This document shows positions 17,380-26,801 of a stretch of 64,000 nt of DNA, one piece after another. Origin of the DNA: an uncultured Flavobacteriales bacterium (GTDB taxonomy: Bacteria; Bacteroidota; Bacteroidia; Flavobacteriales_G; Salibacteraceae); NCBI GenBank assembly GCA_943788145.1, contig CALSPD010000003.1, positions 1 through 64,000 on the forward strand, read 5' to 3'. Both the position numbers and the translations under genes were made by a program. The notes below the pieces were generated by a model. The model was not told the origin of the DNA and made no database searches. It worked only from the letters and a program-made list of their open reading frames with translations. How positions within the stretch are numbered: position 1 is the stretch's first letter; each line of letters opens with the position of its first letter.

Positions 17380-19920
17380 TTGAATTTTTCTAAATATACT
17401 ATTCTTCTATTTCTTCTTGGCTCGATTGTTTGCAATGCCCAAATCTACCCGACTTACTGGTTTTTTGGAGATAGTGCAGGATTAATATTTACTGAAAACG
17501 GTGTTATTGTAGACTCATCATCTCACCTGTATTCGAACGAAGGTTGCGGTGTTTTAATGGATGCACAGGGCGGCCTGATGGCTTATGCTAGTGGTACTAC
17601 CGTTTACGATAAAAACCACAACGTTATGCCAAATGGCGACAGCATATATTGGAATACTTCTGCTGCGCAAACATCGCTATTCCTCCAACTACCCGACCAC
17701 TTGGACAAATTCCTCATGATAGGCACGGGTCAGGCTTACGATTCAGTACAGCTTTTCTTCAGCCTAATCGATTTTTCATTAAACAACGGGCTAGGCGATG
17801 TGGTAGATTCATTGAAATCCGCGCCTATAGGCACCAATATATCCGAATATCTCAATTATGTGAACAGTACAACACACAATGGTTATTGGTTGATAACCCA
17901 TCGAATAGATAGCGCAATTTTTCGAGTTTATAAGATAGATAGCTCCGGAATAAACCTTAGCTACAGCGAATATCCCTATCCCGTTAGTTTTGAGATAGAC
18001 ACTTCTGGAACTGAGTTTATCGGACCCGCATATTTGTCCGTATCTCCTAATGAACAAACGCTTGCGGCAACATTCCGTCAATCTGGTCGATACGGAGTGT
18101 TTAATATCGATGCTAGTACAGGTGCTATTACAGCACATTCATTGTTCTATTTGGAAGAAAAAATATTTGGAATATATTCTTTGGAATTCTCTAGCGACAA
18201 CTCAAAACTCTATGGTGCTTATGCGCAAAACAACACTTGGGATCTTTATCTTGTACAATTTGATGTCACCCTGTTACCAGACACGGACGCCTTTATTGCC
18301 AGCTGTGACACTGTTTGCGCTATGTCGTGCGATAGCTTCACCTATAGCCTCAAACGTGGACCAGATGATAAAATTTATTTGACCAGCTATCCGAATAATC
18401 GGGATTATCTGTCCGTCATCAACAAGCCCAATTTATCGGCTCAAAACTGCGACTATCAACAAAATGTTATTCCGCTTTCGCCTCGCAACTCCCGATTGGG
18501 ACTACCTTTTTACACTTACCGCACCAACTACTTCAGAGCAATTAATGTTTGTGCAGGCGACTCTGTATTGTTCACTTCTGTGGTCGCGCATCCAAACCAT
18601 GTAGAATGGAATTTTGGCGATTCGGCTACTGGCACTTTAAATATCGCCATTGGCGATTCGGTATATCATGTTTTTAGCGACACAGGTGCATTCACCGTTA
18701 CCACAACGTATAGAGGCGAACGATTCCAATGGGTTGTCACAATTGTTGAACGACCACAAGCCTTAGCTAAGGACACTTTTATACGCTGCACGGGCGATTC
18801 GATTTCCATTAACATCGAGCAGCCCTTTGCTCAATTGCTCTGGTTTGACTCGTCTACCTCTACTTCTCGAACTTTTCTCGATACGGGGCGTTTTTCTTTG
18901 ACCCTTTTCAATGCATGCGATACCGTGCACCAAACCATCGTGATTTTTTCAGGCGAAATCGAAGCACCATTTCTTCCGAATGATTCAATCGTTTGCCGCA
19001 ACGCGATGTGGAATATAAAACCCTTACATAAATACCAAAACGCCTCTTTTCGATGGAGCAATGGCGACACAAGCTTCGCAAGCTCTAGCAGTAATATTAA
19101 TTGGGACAGCGCAGGGTCGGCAATGCTTTGGCTCGAAATTCAAAATGAATGTGGTGTTTTTCGAGACAGTATATTACTCCATTCAATCCCAGAACTAGAC
19201 TTGAATTGGTTTGAGGATACAGCCATTTGTGGTCCTGGAAATTTTGCTATTAATCCTTCCAAGTTGATTGACCTAGAACATTTACTGATTCGTCTTGATT
19301 CAATCAATGACACCATTTCTTCCCTCCTTCCAATTGAAACTTCTGGGCATTATATGCTCGAGGTTTGGAACGAATGTGACACCCTATCAAAGTCCGTTTT
19401 TATTCGCCTTCAACCTCAATTTGGATCGAGTGCTTTCTTAGACACAACCATTTGCAATCAAGACAGCTTTGTGGTTGATCTGCTCTGGGAAAACGCCACC
19501 TATGTTTGGAGCAATGGCTCAAGTGATAATCGCTTTAGCATAGCGGCTGAAGGTGTTTATACAGTCACTATTTCATCGCCTCCTTGTGCTGCTACACTCA
19601 CTTATGATGTAAAAACTGAAGCGGAACTTTGCGATAAGGCCAAATGTCCTTTTGAAATTCCGAATGTTTTCAGCCCTAATAGCGATGGCATCAACGACTA
19701 TCTCACAGTTACAAATCCTTGCGGTAATTTAGACTTTACCCTGTCTATTTTCAACCGATGGGGTCAAGTGGTTTTTCAGTCGAACAAAACGCTAGCCCGA
19801 TGGGATGGATACGTGGAAGGAAGCCCCGCTGCTGAAGGAACTTACTTCCTGGTCGTTGAGTTTTATGACCAAAGCGGTTTGCTACATATCCATAAATCAA
19901 GTGTTCTACTCACGCGATAG
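17380..19920 (+). CDS. Large PKD-domain protein with gliding-motility (type B T9SS) tail, copy 1
   Basis: An 846-residue exported protein starting at TTG 17380 with signal peptide ending near VCNAQ. Residues of about 25-340 contain repeating blocks (IYPTYWFFGDSAGLIF, GGLMAYASGTTVYD, HNGYWLITHRID, SLEFSSDNSKLYGAY, GPDDKIYLTSY) that look like a beta-propeller seen in many Bacteroidota cell-surface proteins. A PKD domain follows (about 395-450, VEWNFGDSATG). Several Ig-like repeats (CTGDSISINIE, CGPGNFAINPS, CNQDSFVVDL) come next. The end is a gliding-motility-associated C-terminal domain (NVFSPNSDGINDYL ... FNRWGQVVF), a type B sorting signal for secretion by T9SS. Likely an adhesin or surface structural protein; partner is probably the Cys-rich protein. 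Confidence 0.82.
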   Translation: MNFSKYTILLFLLGSIVCNAQIYPTYWFFGDSAGLIFTENGVIVDSSSHLYSNEGCGVLMDAQGGLMAYASGTTVYDKNHNVMPNGDSIYWNTSAAQTSLFLQLPDHLDKFLMIGTGQAYDSVQLFFSLIDFSLNNGLGDVVDSLKSAPIGTNISEYLNYVNSTTHNGYWLITHRIDSAIFRVYKIDSSGINLSYSEYPYPVSFEIDTSGTEFIGPAYLSVSPNEQTLAATFRQSGRYGVFNIDASTGAITAHSLFYLEEKIFGIYSLEFSSDNSKLYGAYAQNNTWDLYLVQFDVTLLPDTDAFIASCDTVCAMSCDSFTYSLKRGPDDKIYLTSYPNNRDYLSVINKPNLSAQNCDYQQNVIPLSPRNSRLGLPFYTYRTNYFRAINVCAGDSVLFTSVVAHPNHVEWNFGDSATGTLNIAIGDSVYHVFSDTGAFTVTTTYRGERFQWVVTIVERPQALAKDTFIRCTGDSISINIEQPFAQLLWFDSSTSTSRTFLDTGRFSLTLFNACDTVHQTIVIFSGEIEAPFLPNDSIVCRNAMWNIKPLHKYQNASFRWSNGDTSFASSSSNINWDSAGSAMLWLEIQNECGVFRDSILLHSIPELDLNWFEDTAICGPGNFAINPSKLIDLEHLLIRLDSINDTISSLLPIETSGHYMLEVWNECDTLSKSVFIRLQPQFGSSAFLDTTICNQDSFVVDLLWENATYVWSNGSSDNRFSIAAEGVYTVTISSPPCAATLTYDVKTEAELCDKAKCPFEIPNVFSPNSDGINDYLTVTNPCGNLDFTLSIFNRWGQVVFQSNKTLARWDGYVEGSPAAEGTYFLVVEFYDQSGLLHIHKSSVLLTR

Positions 19921-22900
19921 TTTGTAGTTTTCGGCTTTGAATAATATTAGTTTAAAAAGATTCAAAAGCATTCCCTTCAAAACATTTGCGTCTTTAAGAA
20001 TGAATGAAAATTGAATAACTCCTTAATATAATGAGTTTTATCTTTAAAAAAAATAACACGAATGAAACAGCTATTATTCCTTATTTCCATGACATTCATT
20101 GCCATGAATTCGTTTTCTCAGGCACCGACTGTAACCCTTACAAACAACAGCATCTTATGCACACTGAATGTCACACTTTATTGTGGTAATGACATTGGAT
20201 GCGATGTTGCATGCGTTGCAGGCCCAATTTGCATGACGCCTTCCTCAACGGCAACTGTACCCAGTTGCTCAAACGACTGCCATGAATGGGGCTATATAAA
20301 AGTTTGTCCTGTCACGGCATGTTCAGGTGGACCGTGTGGCCCAGATTATTGTGCTGAGGCTAGTTATAACGGCTGTTTGGGACTGCCAAATAACGTAACG
20401 GTGGCCTTCCCTGGATGTCCTTGCGGAAGTTTAAACGTAATTTGGACAAGCCCATCTGACGTAATAATAAACTGATTTGACTTTGAAGCAAGCGAACTAT
20501 ATTGTTTTTCTATCGCTTTTATGTTCGCTTACATGCAGTGCCCAAATCTACCCGACTTACTGGTTTTTTGGAGACAGTGCAGGCATCATTTTTACGGAAA
20601 ACGGCCTCGTTGCGGATAGCGCATCTCATTTGGAATCACATGAAGGTTGCGGTGTTTTAATGGATGCACAAGGCGGCCTGATGGCTTATGCCAGTGGCAC
20701 TACCGTTTACGATAAAAACCACAACATTATGCCAAATGGCGACAGCATATATTGGACTACTTCTGCTGCTCAAACCGCCTTATTCCTTCAACTGCCCGAC
20801 CACTTGGATAAATTCCTTATGATATGCACGGGTCAGGCTTGGGATTCCACACAACTTTTCTACAGCTTAGTTGATTTCTCCTTAAACAATGGCCTTGGCG
20901 ATGTGGTCGATTCCTTAAAATCTGTACCCTTAGGTTTTACAACAGGCGAGCTTCTTAATTATGTGAATAGCACATCGCACAATGGTTATTGGTTGATAAC
21001 CCATCGGGTAGATTCAACGGTTTTTAGAGTTTACAAGATCGATAGCAATGGTATCAACCTCAATTATACAGAATACCCGTATGCTGTTAATTTTCAATTA
21101 GACACCGCGGGAACAGAGTTTGCAGGAGCGGCTAATATGGCTGTTTCGCCCAATGAAAAAATATTGGCTTGTAGCTTTGGCGGACGCTATGGTCTTTATG
21201 AAATTGATGCCGGTTCTGGAGCTATTGAACCGTATTGCCTGTTCTACATGGAAGACAAACTGCAGTTAAATTATTCCTTGGAATTTTCTGCCGATAACTC
21301 AAAACTATATGGCGCTTATGCTCAAAACCTAACTTTAAATAAGCTTTTAATTCAATTTGATTTGACACAACTTCCCGATACGAATGCTTTCATTGCCAGC
21401 CGCGATACCGTTTGTTCCATGTCTTGTGATAGCTTCAACATTAGCCTCAAACGTGGACCAGATGATAAAATTTATTTGACCAGCTATCCGAATAATCGGG
21501 ATTATCTGTCCGTCATCAACAAGCCCAATTTATCGGCTCAAAACTGCGACTATCAACAAAATGTTATTCCGCTTTCGCCTCGCAACTCCCGATTGGGACT
21601 ACCTTTTTACACCTACCGCACCAACTACTTCAGAGCAATTAATGTTTGTGCAGGCGACTCCGTATTGTTCACTTCTGAGGTCGAGCATCCAAATCAAGTA
21701 GAATGGAATTTTGGCGATTCGGCCACTGGCACTTTAAATATAGCCTTTGGCGATTCGGTATATCATGTTTTTAGCGACACAGGTGCATTCACAGTTACCA
21801 CAACGTATAGAGGCGAACGATTCCAATGGGTTGTGACAATTGTTGAACGACCACAAGCCTTAGCTAAGGATACTTTTATACGCTGCACGGGCGATTCGAT
21901 TTCCATTAACATCGAGCAGCCTTATGCTCAATTGCTCTGGTTTGACTCGTCTACCTCTACTTCTCGAACTTTTCTCGATACGGGGCGTTTTTCTTTGACC
22001 CTTTTCAATGCATGCGATACCGTGCACCAAACCATCGTGATTTTTTCAGGCGAAATCGAAGCACCATTTCTTCCGAATGATTCAATCGTTTGCCGCAACG
22101 CGATGTGGAATATAAAACCCTTACATAAATACCAAAACGCCTCTTTTCGATGGAGCAATGGCGACACAAGCTTCGCAAGCTCTAGCAGTAATATTAATTG
22201 GGACAGCGCAGGGTCGGCAATGCTTTGGCTCGAAATTCAAAATGAATGTGGTGTTTTTCGAGACAGTATATTACTCCATTCAATCCCAGAACTCGACTTG
22301 AATTGGTTTGAGGATACAGCCATTTGTGGTCCTGGAAATTTTGCTATTAATCCTTCCAAGTTGATTGACCTAGAACATTTACTGATTCGTCTTGATTCAA
22401 TCAATGACACCATTTCTTCCCTCCTTCCAATTGAAACTTCTGGGCATTATATGCTCGAGGTTTGGAACGAATGTGACACCCTATCAAAGTCCGTTTTTAT
22501 TCGCCTTCAACCTCAATTTGGATCGAGTGCTTTCTTAGACACAACCATTTGCAATCAAGACAGCTTTGTGGTTGATCTGCTCTGGGAAAACGCCACCTAT
22601 GTTTGGAGCAATGGCTCAAGTGATAATCGCTTTAGCATAGCGGCTGAAGGTGTATATACGGTCACCATTTCATCGCCTCCTTGTGCTGCGACACTCACCT
22701 ATGATGTAAAGACAGTAGCAGAACTTTGCGATAAGGCCAAATGTCCTTTTGAAATTCCGAATGTTTTCAGCCCTAATGGCGATGGCATCAACGACGTATC
22801 TCACAGATTGACAAATCAGCTGTGCCGTAATCTCGACTTTACCCTGTCTCCATTTTCAACCGCTGGGGTCAACTGGTGTTTCAGTCGAACAAAACGCCCT

Positions 22901-23034
22901 ATTTGCCCGCTGGGATGGATACGTGGAAGGCAGCCCCGCATGCTGAAGGAACTTACTTCCTGGTCGTTGAGTTTCATAGACAGCAAAGACGGTTGCTCCA
23001 CAGCCATAGATCGAGTGTCCTTCTCACGCGATAG
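19921..23034 (+). repeat. Tandem duplication, unit 2
   Basis: Second copy of the cassette, offset from the first by about 3.1 kb. The large gene's coding part 21442-22780 is almost identical to 18345-19680. Its last 250 bases carry several small indels and then a recognisable copy of the terminal CACGCGATAG at 23025-23034. The sequence after the unit does not resemble the first unit's flank, so the duplication ends there. Confidence 0.82.
20062..20475 (+). CDS. Secreted cysteine-rich protein, copy 2
   Basis: A 137-residue paralogue of the protein at 16956, with an almost identical signal peptide and all 14 cysteines in register. Most differences are in residues between cysteines, for example the loop after CVAGP (ICMTPSSTAT here, TCVLNGGGTA there). 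This pattern is what selection to keep the disulfide scaffold while varying surface loops would give. Its stop is just before the start of the second large gene. The function is unknown. Confidence 0.75.
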   Translation: MKQLLFLISMTFIAMNSFSQAPTVTLTNNSILCTLNVTLYCGNDIGCDVACVAGPICMTPSSTATVPSCSNDCHEWGYIKVCPVTACSGGPCGPDYCAEASYNGCLGLPNNVTVAFPGCPCGSLNVIWTSPSDVIIN

Positions 23035-23062
23035 ATATTGGGACCGAGGTGAAGTGCCTTAA
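20477..23062 (+). CDS. Large PKD/T9SS protein, copy 2, with a corrupted C-terminus
   Basis: Paralogue of the protein at 17380. The start is probably TTG 20483, which aligns with the TTG of copy 1; TTG 20477 is an alternative. The beta-propeller region differs at many positions, while residues from about 325 to 770 (SLKRGPDDKIYLTS to KCPFEIPNVFSPN) are nearly the same. After DGIND, single-base changes near 22795 and again between about 22850 and 23000 scramble the sorting domain, so the frame runs on to 23062 rather than stopping at 23032-23034. Either this copy has lost its secretion signal or the sequence is wrong here. Coupled to the upstream Cys-rich gene. Confidence 0.7.
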   Translation: MTLKQANYIVFLSLLCSLTCSAQIYPTYWFFGDSAGIIFTENGLVADSASHLESHEGCGVLMDAQGGLMAYASGTTVYDKNHNIMPNGDSIYWTTSAAQTALFLQLPDHLDKFLMICTGQAWDSTQLFYSLVDFSLNNGLGDVVDSLKSVPLGFTTGELLNYVNSTSHNGYWLITHRVDSTVFRVYKIDSNGINLNYTEYPYAVNFQLDTAGTEFAGAANMAVSPNEKILACSFGGRYGLYEIDAGSGAIEPYCLFYMEDKLQLNYSLEFSADNSKLYGAYAQNLTLNKLLIQFDLTQLPDTNAFIASRDTVCSMSCDSFNISLKRGPDDKIYLTSYPNNRDYLSVINKPNLSAQNCDYQQNVIPLSPRNSRLGLPFYTYRTNYFRAINVCAGDSVLFTSEVEHPNQVEWNFGDSATGTLNIAFGDSVYHVFSDTGAFTVTTTYRGERFQWVVTIVERPQALAKDTFIRCTGDSISINIEQPYAQLLWFDSSTSTSRTFLDTGRFSLTLFNACDTVHQTIVIFSGEIEAPFLPNDSIVCRNAMWNIKPLHKYQNASFRWSNGDTSFASSSSNINWDSAGSAMLWLEIQNECGVFRDSILLHSIPELDLNWFEDTAICGPGNFAINPSKLIDLEHLLIRLDSINDTISSLLPIETSGHYMLEVWNECDTLSKSVFIRLQPQFGSSAFLDTTICNQDSFVVDLLWENATYVWSNGSSDNRFSIAAEGVYTVTISSPPCAATLTYDVKTVAELCDKAKCPFEIPNVFSPNGDGINDVSHRLTNQLCRNLDFTLSPFSTAGVNWCFSRTKRPICPLGWIRGRQPRMLKELTSWSLSFIDSKDGCSTAIDRVSFSRDRYWDRGEVP

Positions 23063-23100
23063 TCGGCTTTGCCGCAGAAAATCGGAACTATGGCCTTCGA

Positions 23101-24560
23101 ATGCCAACTCGTCGTCAAAAACAATCGAAGACACCCCCACCTCCATCAGGCCCTGCTGGTATTAACCCACGCAAACTCGTTGCTCAATTTCTGGCTTTTA
23201 TGCGCGATCGGATGAGCCTGGATGACGACAAAGCCGATCCCGAAGAAACCAGCCACTACATTCGGAAAGGCGTTGATTTCAAAGGCACAAACGTCTGGAT
23301 TTTGGTTTTTGCCATATTGGTGGCCAGCGTAGGGTTGAACGTCAACTCAACGGCCGTGGTTATTGGAGCCATGTTAATTTCTCCGCTCATGGGCCCCATC
23401 ATGGGCATTGGTTTTGGCGCGGGTGTGCTCGACTTCAACCTGATTAAAACCTCGGCAAAGAACCTCGGCCTCATGGTCGGAATTTCGGTGGTGACGTCAA
23501 CGCTCTACTTTTTGATCAGTCCGCTGAGCGATGCGCAGAGCGAGCTGCTTTCGCGCACGCACACCTACCATTTGGGATGTGCTCATCGCGCTTTTTGGTG
23601 GTTTGGCGGGCATTGTTGCCGGGTCGCGAAAAGAAAAAAGCAACGCCATTCCTGGTGTGGCCATCGCCACGGCGCTCATGCCTCCACTTTGCACGGCAGG
23701 ATATGGTCTGGCCACGGCTCAATGGTCGTATTTCTTTGGCGCTTTCTATCTCTTTACGATCAACTCCGTTTTCATCAGTTTCTCCACGCTCATCATCGTT
23801 CGCTACTTAAAATATCCGCAGCGTCAGTTTCTGGACCCAGCCAAGGCCAAAGCGCGCCAAACAGTGGATAGCCGCCTTTGTCATCGTCATCACCTTGCCC
23901 TCCCTTATTCATCGCGTTCAACTTGGTGAGAAGCAGCTGTTTTCGAGCGTGAGGCCAGCGCTTTTGTGACCGATAATTTTGTGTTTGACAATGCGCAAGT
24001 AATTAGCAAAAACGCCACCATGAAAGGTGAAATTAAACGCATTGAGGTTGCGCTGATCGGTGAGCCAGTGGAACAAGATGTGATCGATAACATCAAATCT
24101 AAAATGAAACTCAACGATCGACTTGACCGATGCTGAACTCGTTGTCAGGCAGGGTGCGGTGCGCGAAGATGGACTCGATATGGCCACCATAGAATTGATG
24201 AACCAAAACATGAAATCGGGCATCATTGAAGATTTGTATAAACGCAACGAAGAAGTGATCCAATCGAAGGACGATTACATCGAAGAGCTGAAAGACCGAG
24301 TTGTCTGAAATTCACGAGTCGCGAACTGCCCGTGGCGGATATTTCCCTCGAATTGCAGGGCCGAGCACGAAAACGTAAAGGAATTTACCTTGATGAAAAA
24401 CCCCATCGTCAACCTCGACAGCATGCGAACTGACACGGTAACCTTCGCATATATTCAGTTCAAAAAAGTGCCTTCAACGGATGAAACGCTTCGGTTAACA
24501 CGTTGGTTAAAAGCCCGTACAAAGGCAGATTCACTTAAACTTGTGATTCAGACCAAGTAA
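23101..24560 (+). CDS. DUF389 family membrane protein, split by several frameshifts
   Basis: Starts at ATG 23101 and is followed through three frames to TAA 24558-24560. The central DUF389 core is clear: [55 protein letters not shown], then [35 protein letters not shown] and [18 protein letters not shown]-terminal soluble region ([19 protein letters not shown]-like, then a tail [15 protein letters not shown]) is also present. Frame breaks lie near 23560, 23870, 23935, 24120 and 24305. DUF389 proteins are multi-span membrane proteins of unknown transport role. The antiporter gene starts two bases after its stop, so the two form an operon. Confidence 0.78.
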
Positions 24561-24561
24561 T

Positions 24562-25832
24562 ATGTCGGCATACACGCTCGTAATTGCGGCTTCGGCCCTT
24601 GTCATTTTATCGTATTTCTTCAACCTGTTGTCGAAGCGCATCAACGTGCCTTCAGTATTGATGCTCATCGTTACAGGCATCATCATTCGTCAGGTAATGA
24701 CATACTTCTCCATCGGGCGCATCGACTGGTATCCATACCTCGAAATTTTAGGCATCGTTGGTTTGATCATGATTGTGTTGGAGGCCGCCCTCGACCTGAA
24801 ACTGGAAAAAGAAAAAATGCCCTTGATCGGTAAATCACTGTTGGTGGCCCTCATCGGACTGATCGGCTCTACGGTTGCGGCAGGGTTTATCATTCTGCTC
24901 ATCATACCGAATTTCACTTGGATCCAAGCTATGATTTACGCCACGCCTTTGTCCATTTTGAGCAGTGCCATCATCATTCCTTCCGTTGGCCATTTGCCCG
25001 AGTTGAAAAAGGAGTTTTCCATTTATGAGAGCACATTCAGCGACATTTTAGGCATTATGTTGTTCTATTTCTTGATATCGCTGGCTGGCCCTGAATCAGG
25101 AGGCGAAGCCGTTGGTGGCTTTGCATAAGTCTTTTGATCACCGTTATTGTCAGTGCTTTAGCCAGCTACGGACTCATTTATGTGTTTCAAAACATCAAAA
25201 CGCAAGTCAAAACCTTTTTACTCATTGCCATTTTGATTTTACTGTATGCGATTGGCAAAAAGTTTCATTTGAGCAGCCTTATCATCATCCTCGTTTTTGG
25301 CTTGGTGATTAGTAATTCAGGATTATTCTTTCCGGGTTTTTGAAAAAACGCTAAGGCCGACAGCGTAAAATCGCTGTTCCGTGAACTGCACATCGTCACT
25401 GCTGAAACCGCCTTCATTGTAAGGACTTTTTTCTTCATCATTTTTGGAATTACAATCGTATTAAGCTCGCTGCTCAGCCTGCAAGTCATATTGGTTTCAC
25501 TGCTGTTACTTGCTTCCATTTACGGACTTCGTTTTCTTGTTTTCCAACTTTTTCTGGGAAGGGACATTTACCCCGAAGTGTACATCGCACCGCGTGGATT
25601 AATCACCGTTTTGCTCTTTTTTGCTATTCCAGCCGAGCACCAAAATGGTGAATTTCAAAATGGCATCTTATTGTTTGTCATCATTGCTACAAGTCTGGTC
25701 ATGACATGGGCCATGATTCGCGCCAACAAAAAAGACGTTGGTGAAGAAGTATTGGAAATGCTCGAGCATGACGAACTCGACAACAAATCGCGCGAAGCTG
25801 CCCCTGAAAACAAGACCAACACAATCGACTAA
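24562..25832 (+). CDS. Cation/proton antiporter (CPA1/NhaP-type), frameshifted
   Basis: The first piece has the N-terminal membrane helices (YTLVIAASALVILSYFFNLL, VPSVLMLIVTGIIIRQ) and the conserved acidic part GLIMIVLEAALDLKL, then TPLSILSSAIIIPSVGHL. After 25128 a one-base shift continues with LLITVIVSALASYGLI and IILVFGLVISNSGLFFPGF. A second shift near 25345 leads into the C-terminal helices IVRTFFFIIFGITIV and YPEVYIAPRGLITVLLFFAIP, ending with an acidic cytosolic tail at TAA 25832. It would exchange Na+ or K+ for H+ to control pH and ion balance. The breaks sit in the same indel-rich stretch as the preceding gene. Confidence 0.8.
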
Positions 25833-25924
25833 GGGCTTGCTTGGTTCCAAAATCATTGGAAAATAAATTTATATGTACATACACATATTGTATTTGTATA
25901 TATTCGTAATCTAATTGAAACGGC

Positions 25925-26506
25925 ATGAATAAAGTGAAGATTCCAGAGACCCAATTCAATGTACATTCCTTGATTAAGAAACGTTGGAGTGCGCGTTCGT
26001 TTTCTGAAGAAATGATCCAAGAAAATGACTTGAACACCTTGTTTGAAGCGGCTTCATGGTCAGCTAGTAGCATGAATGAACAACCTTGGAAATATTTGTG
26101 GGCAACGCGCGGTTCAGATGCTTTCAACAACATGGTTGACTGCCTGATGGAAGGCAATCAACCTTGGGCAAAAAACGGGTCGCACATGCTCATCTCGCTT
26201 GCCAAACGCAATTTTGATTATAAGGATCGGGTGAATCGCCACCACATGCATGATGTAGGCGCGGCCAACACTACCCTCCTCCTTCAAGCGGCTGAAATGG
26301 ACATTTATGGTCACATGATGGGTGGATTCTTGATGGATCAAACCATGGACATCTTTGGCATCGATGGCGATCAATGGGAAATAGCTTGTTTCATTGTATT
26401 GGGCAAACTAGACGATGCTTCCAAGCTCGAAGAACCCTTCAAATCAAGGGAAGAGGGAGCGCGCAGTCGAAAATTGACCTCCGAATTCACTAAAAAACTA
26501 AGTTAA
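25925..26506 (+). CDS. Nitroreductase family protein
   Basis: A 193-residue FMN-dependent oxidoreductase. The start region LIKKRWSARSFSEEMI carries the conserved RxSxR phosphate-binding element, and the EAASWSASSMNEQPWKYLWA segment is typical of the FMN site. The C-terminal GGFLMDQTMDIFGI ... IACFIVLGKLD is also family-like. Such enzymes reduce nitroaromatics, quinones or flavins with NAD(P)H in the cytoplasm. The stop codon overlaps the start of the next gene by one base, so it heads an operon with the acetyltransferase and probably the pirin gene. Confidence 0.88.
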   Translation: MNKVKIPETQFNVHSLIKKRWSARSFSEEMIQENDLNTLFEAASWSASSMNEQPWKYLWATRGSDAFNNMVDCLMEGNQPWAKNGSHMLISLAKRNFDYKDRVNRHHMHDVGAANTTLLLQAAEMDIYGHMMGGFLMDQTMDIFGIDGDQWEIACFIVLGKLDDASKLEEPFKSREEGARSRKLTSEFTKKLS

Positions 26507-26796
26507 TGGAACGCACATTTAACCATAGTGAAAATCAAGCGAAAGGTTTATTCGAATTAATTGAAGAAGACTGTTGCATTGCAAGGATGACTTATTCTCG
26601 TATGGACGCAAACAACATCATTGTTGACCATACCATTGTTGATCCTAAGGTTAAAGGAAGAGGTATCGGTAGAGCCATAGTTGCAGAATTGGTCGAATGG
26701 GCGAGGCAAAACAACCAGAAGGTTCTACCGCTTTGTCCATTTGCTAAAGCCGTCTTAGACAAAAACCCAGATTGGCAAGACATTTTACGGAACTAA
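26506..26796 (+). CDS. Small GNAT-fold N-acetyltransferase (YidJ/N-acetyltransf_CG type)
   Basis: A 96-residue protein beginning at ATG 26506, sharing its A with the preceding stop. It has the compact GNAT form: MTYSRMDANNIIVDHTIVD followed by the acetyl-CoA pyrophosphate loop GRGIGRAIVAELVEWA and the CPFAKAVLDKNPDWQDI end, characteristic of the short GCN5-related family. The substrate is unknown. The pirin gene starts five bases after its stop. Confidence 0.85.
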   Translation: MERTFNHSENQAKGLFELIEEDCCIARMTYSRMDANNIIVDHTIVDPKVKGRGIGRAIVAELVEWARQNNQKVLPLCPFAKAVLDKNPDWQDILRN

Positions 26797-26801
26797 TTCC
26801 T

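Larger units (their letters stand above)
16816..19920 (+). repeat. Tandem duplication, unit 1
   Basis: This roughly 3.1-kb unit holds an upstream control region, a 138-residue Cys-rich gene and an 846-residue T9SS gene. It is repeated head-to-tail at 19921-23034. The intergenic leader (starting TTTGTAGTTTTCGGCTTTG) is about 85-90% alike between copies. The 3' part of the large gene (about 18345-19660) is nearly identical, while the 5' part has diverged considerably. Confidence 0.85.

Noticed and set aside
18831-19070. Identical antisense 79-residue frames in both cassette copies (also 21928-22167)
   Set aside because: They occur only because the duplicated sense sequence is identical there; no start context or family match supports them.
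25845-25881. TTCCAA/TTGGAA inverted repeat and TATGTACATA palindrome before the nitroreductase
   Set aside because: Short AT-rich symmetry of this size is frequent by chance, and no regulator gene is adjacent.
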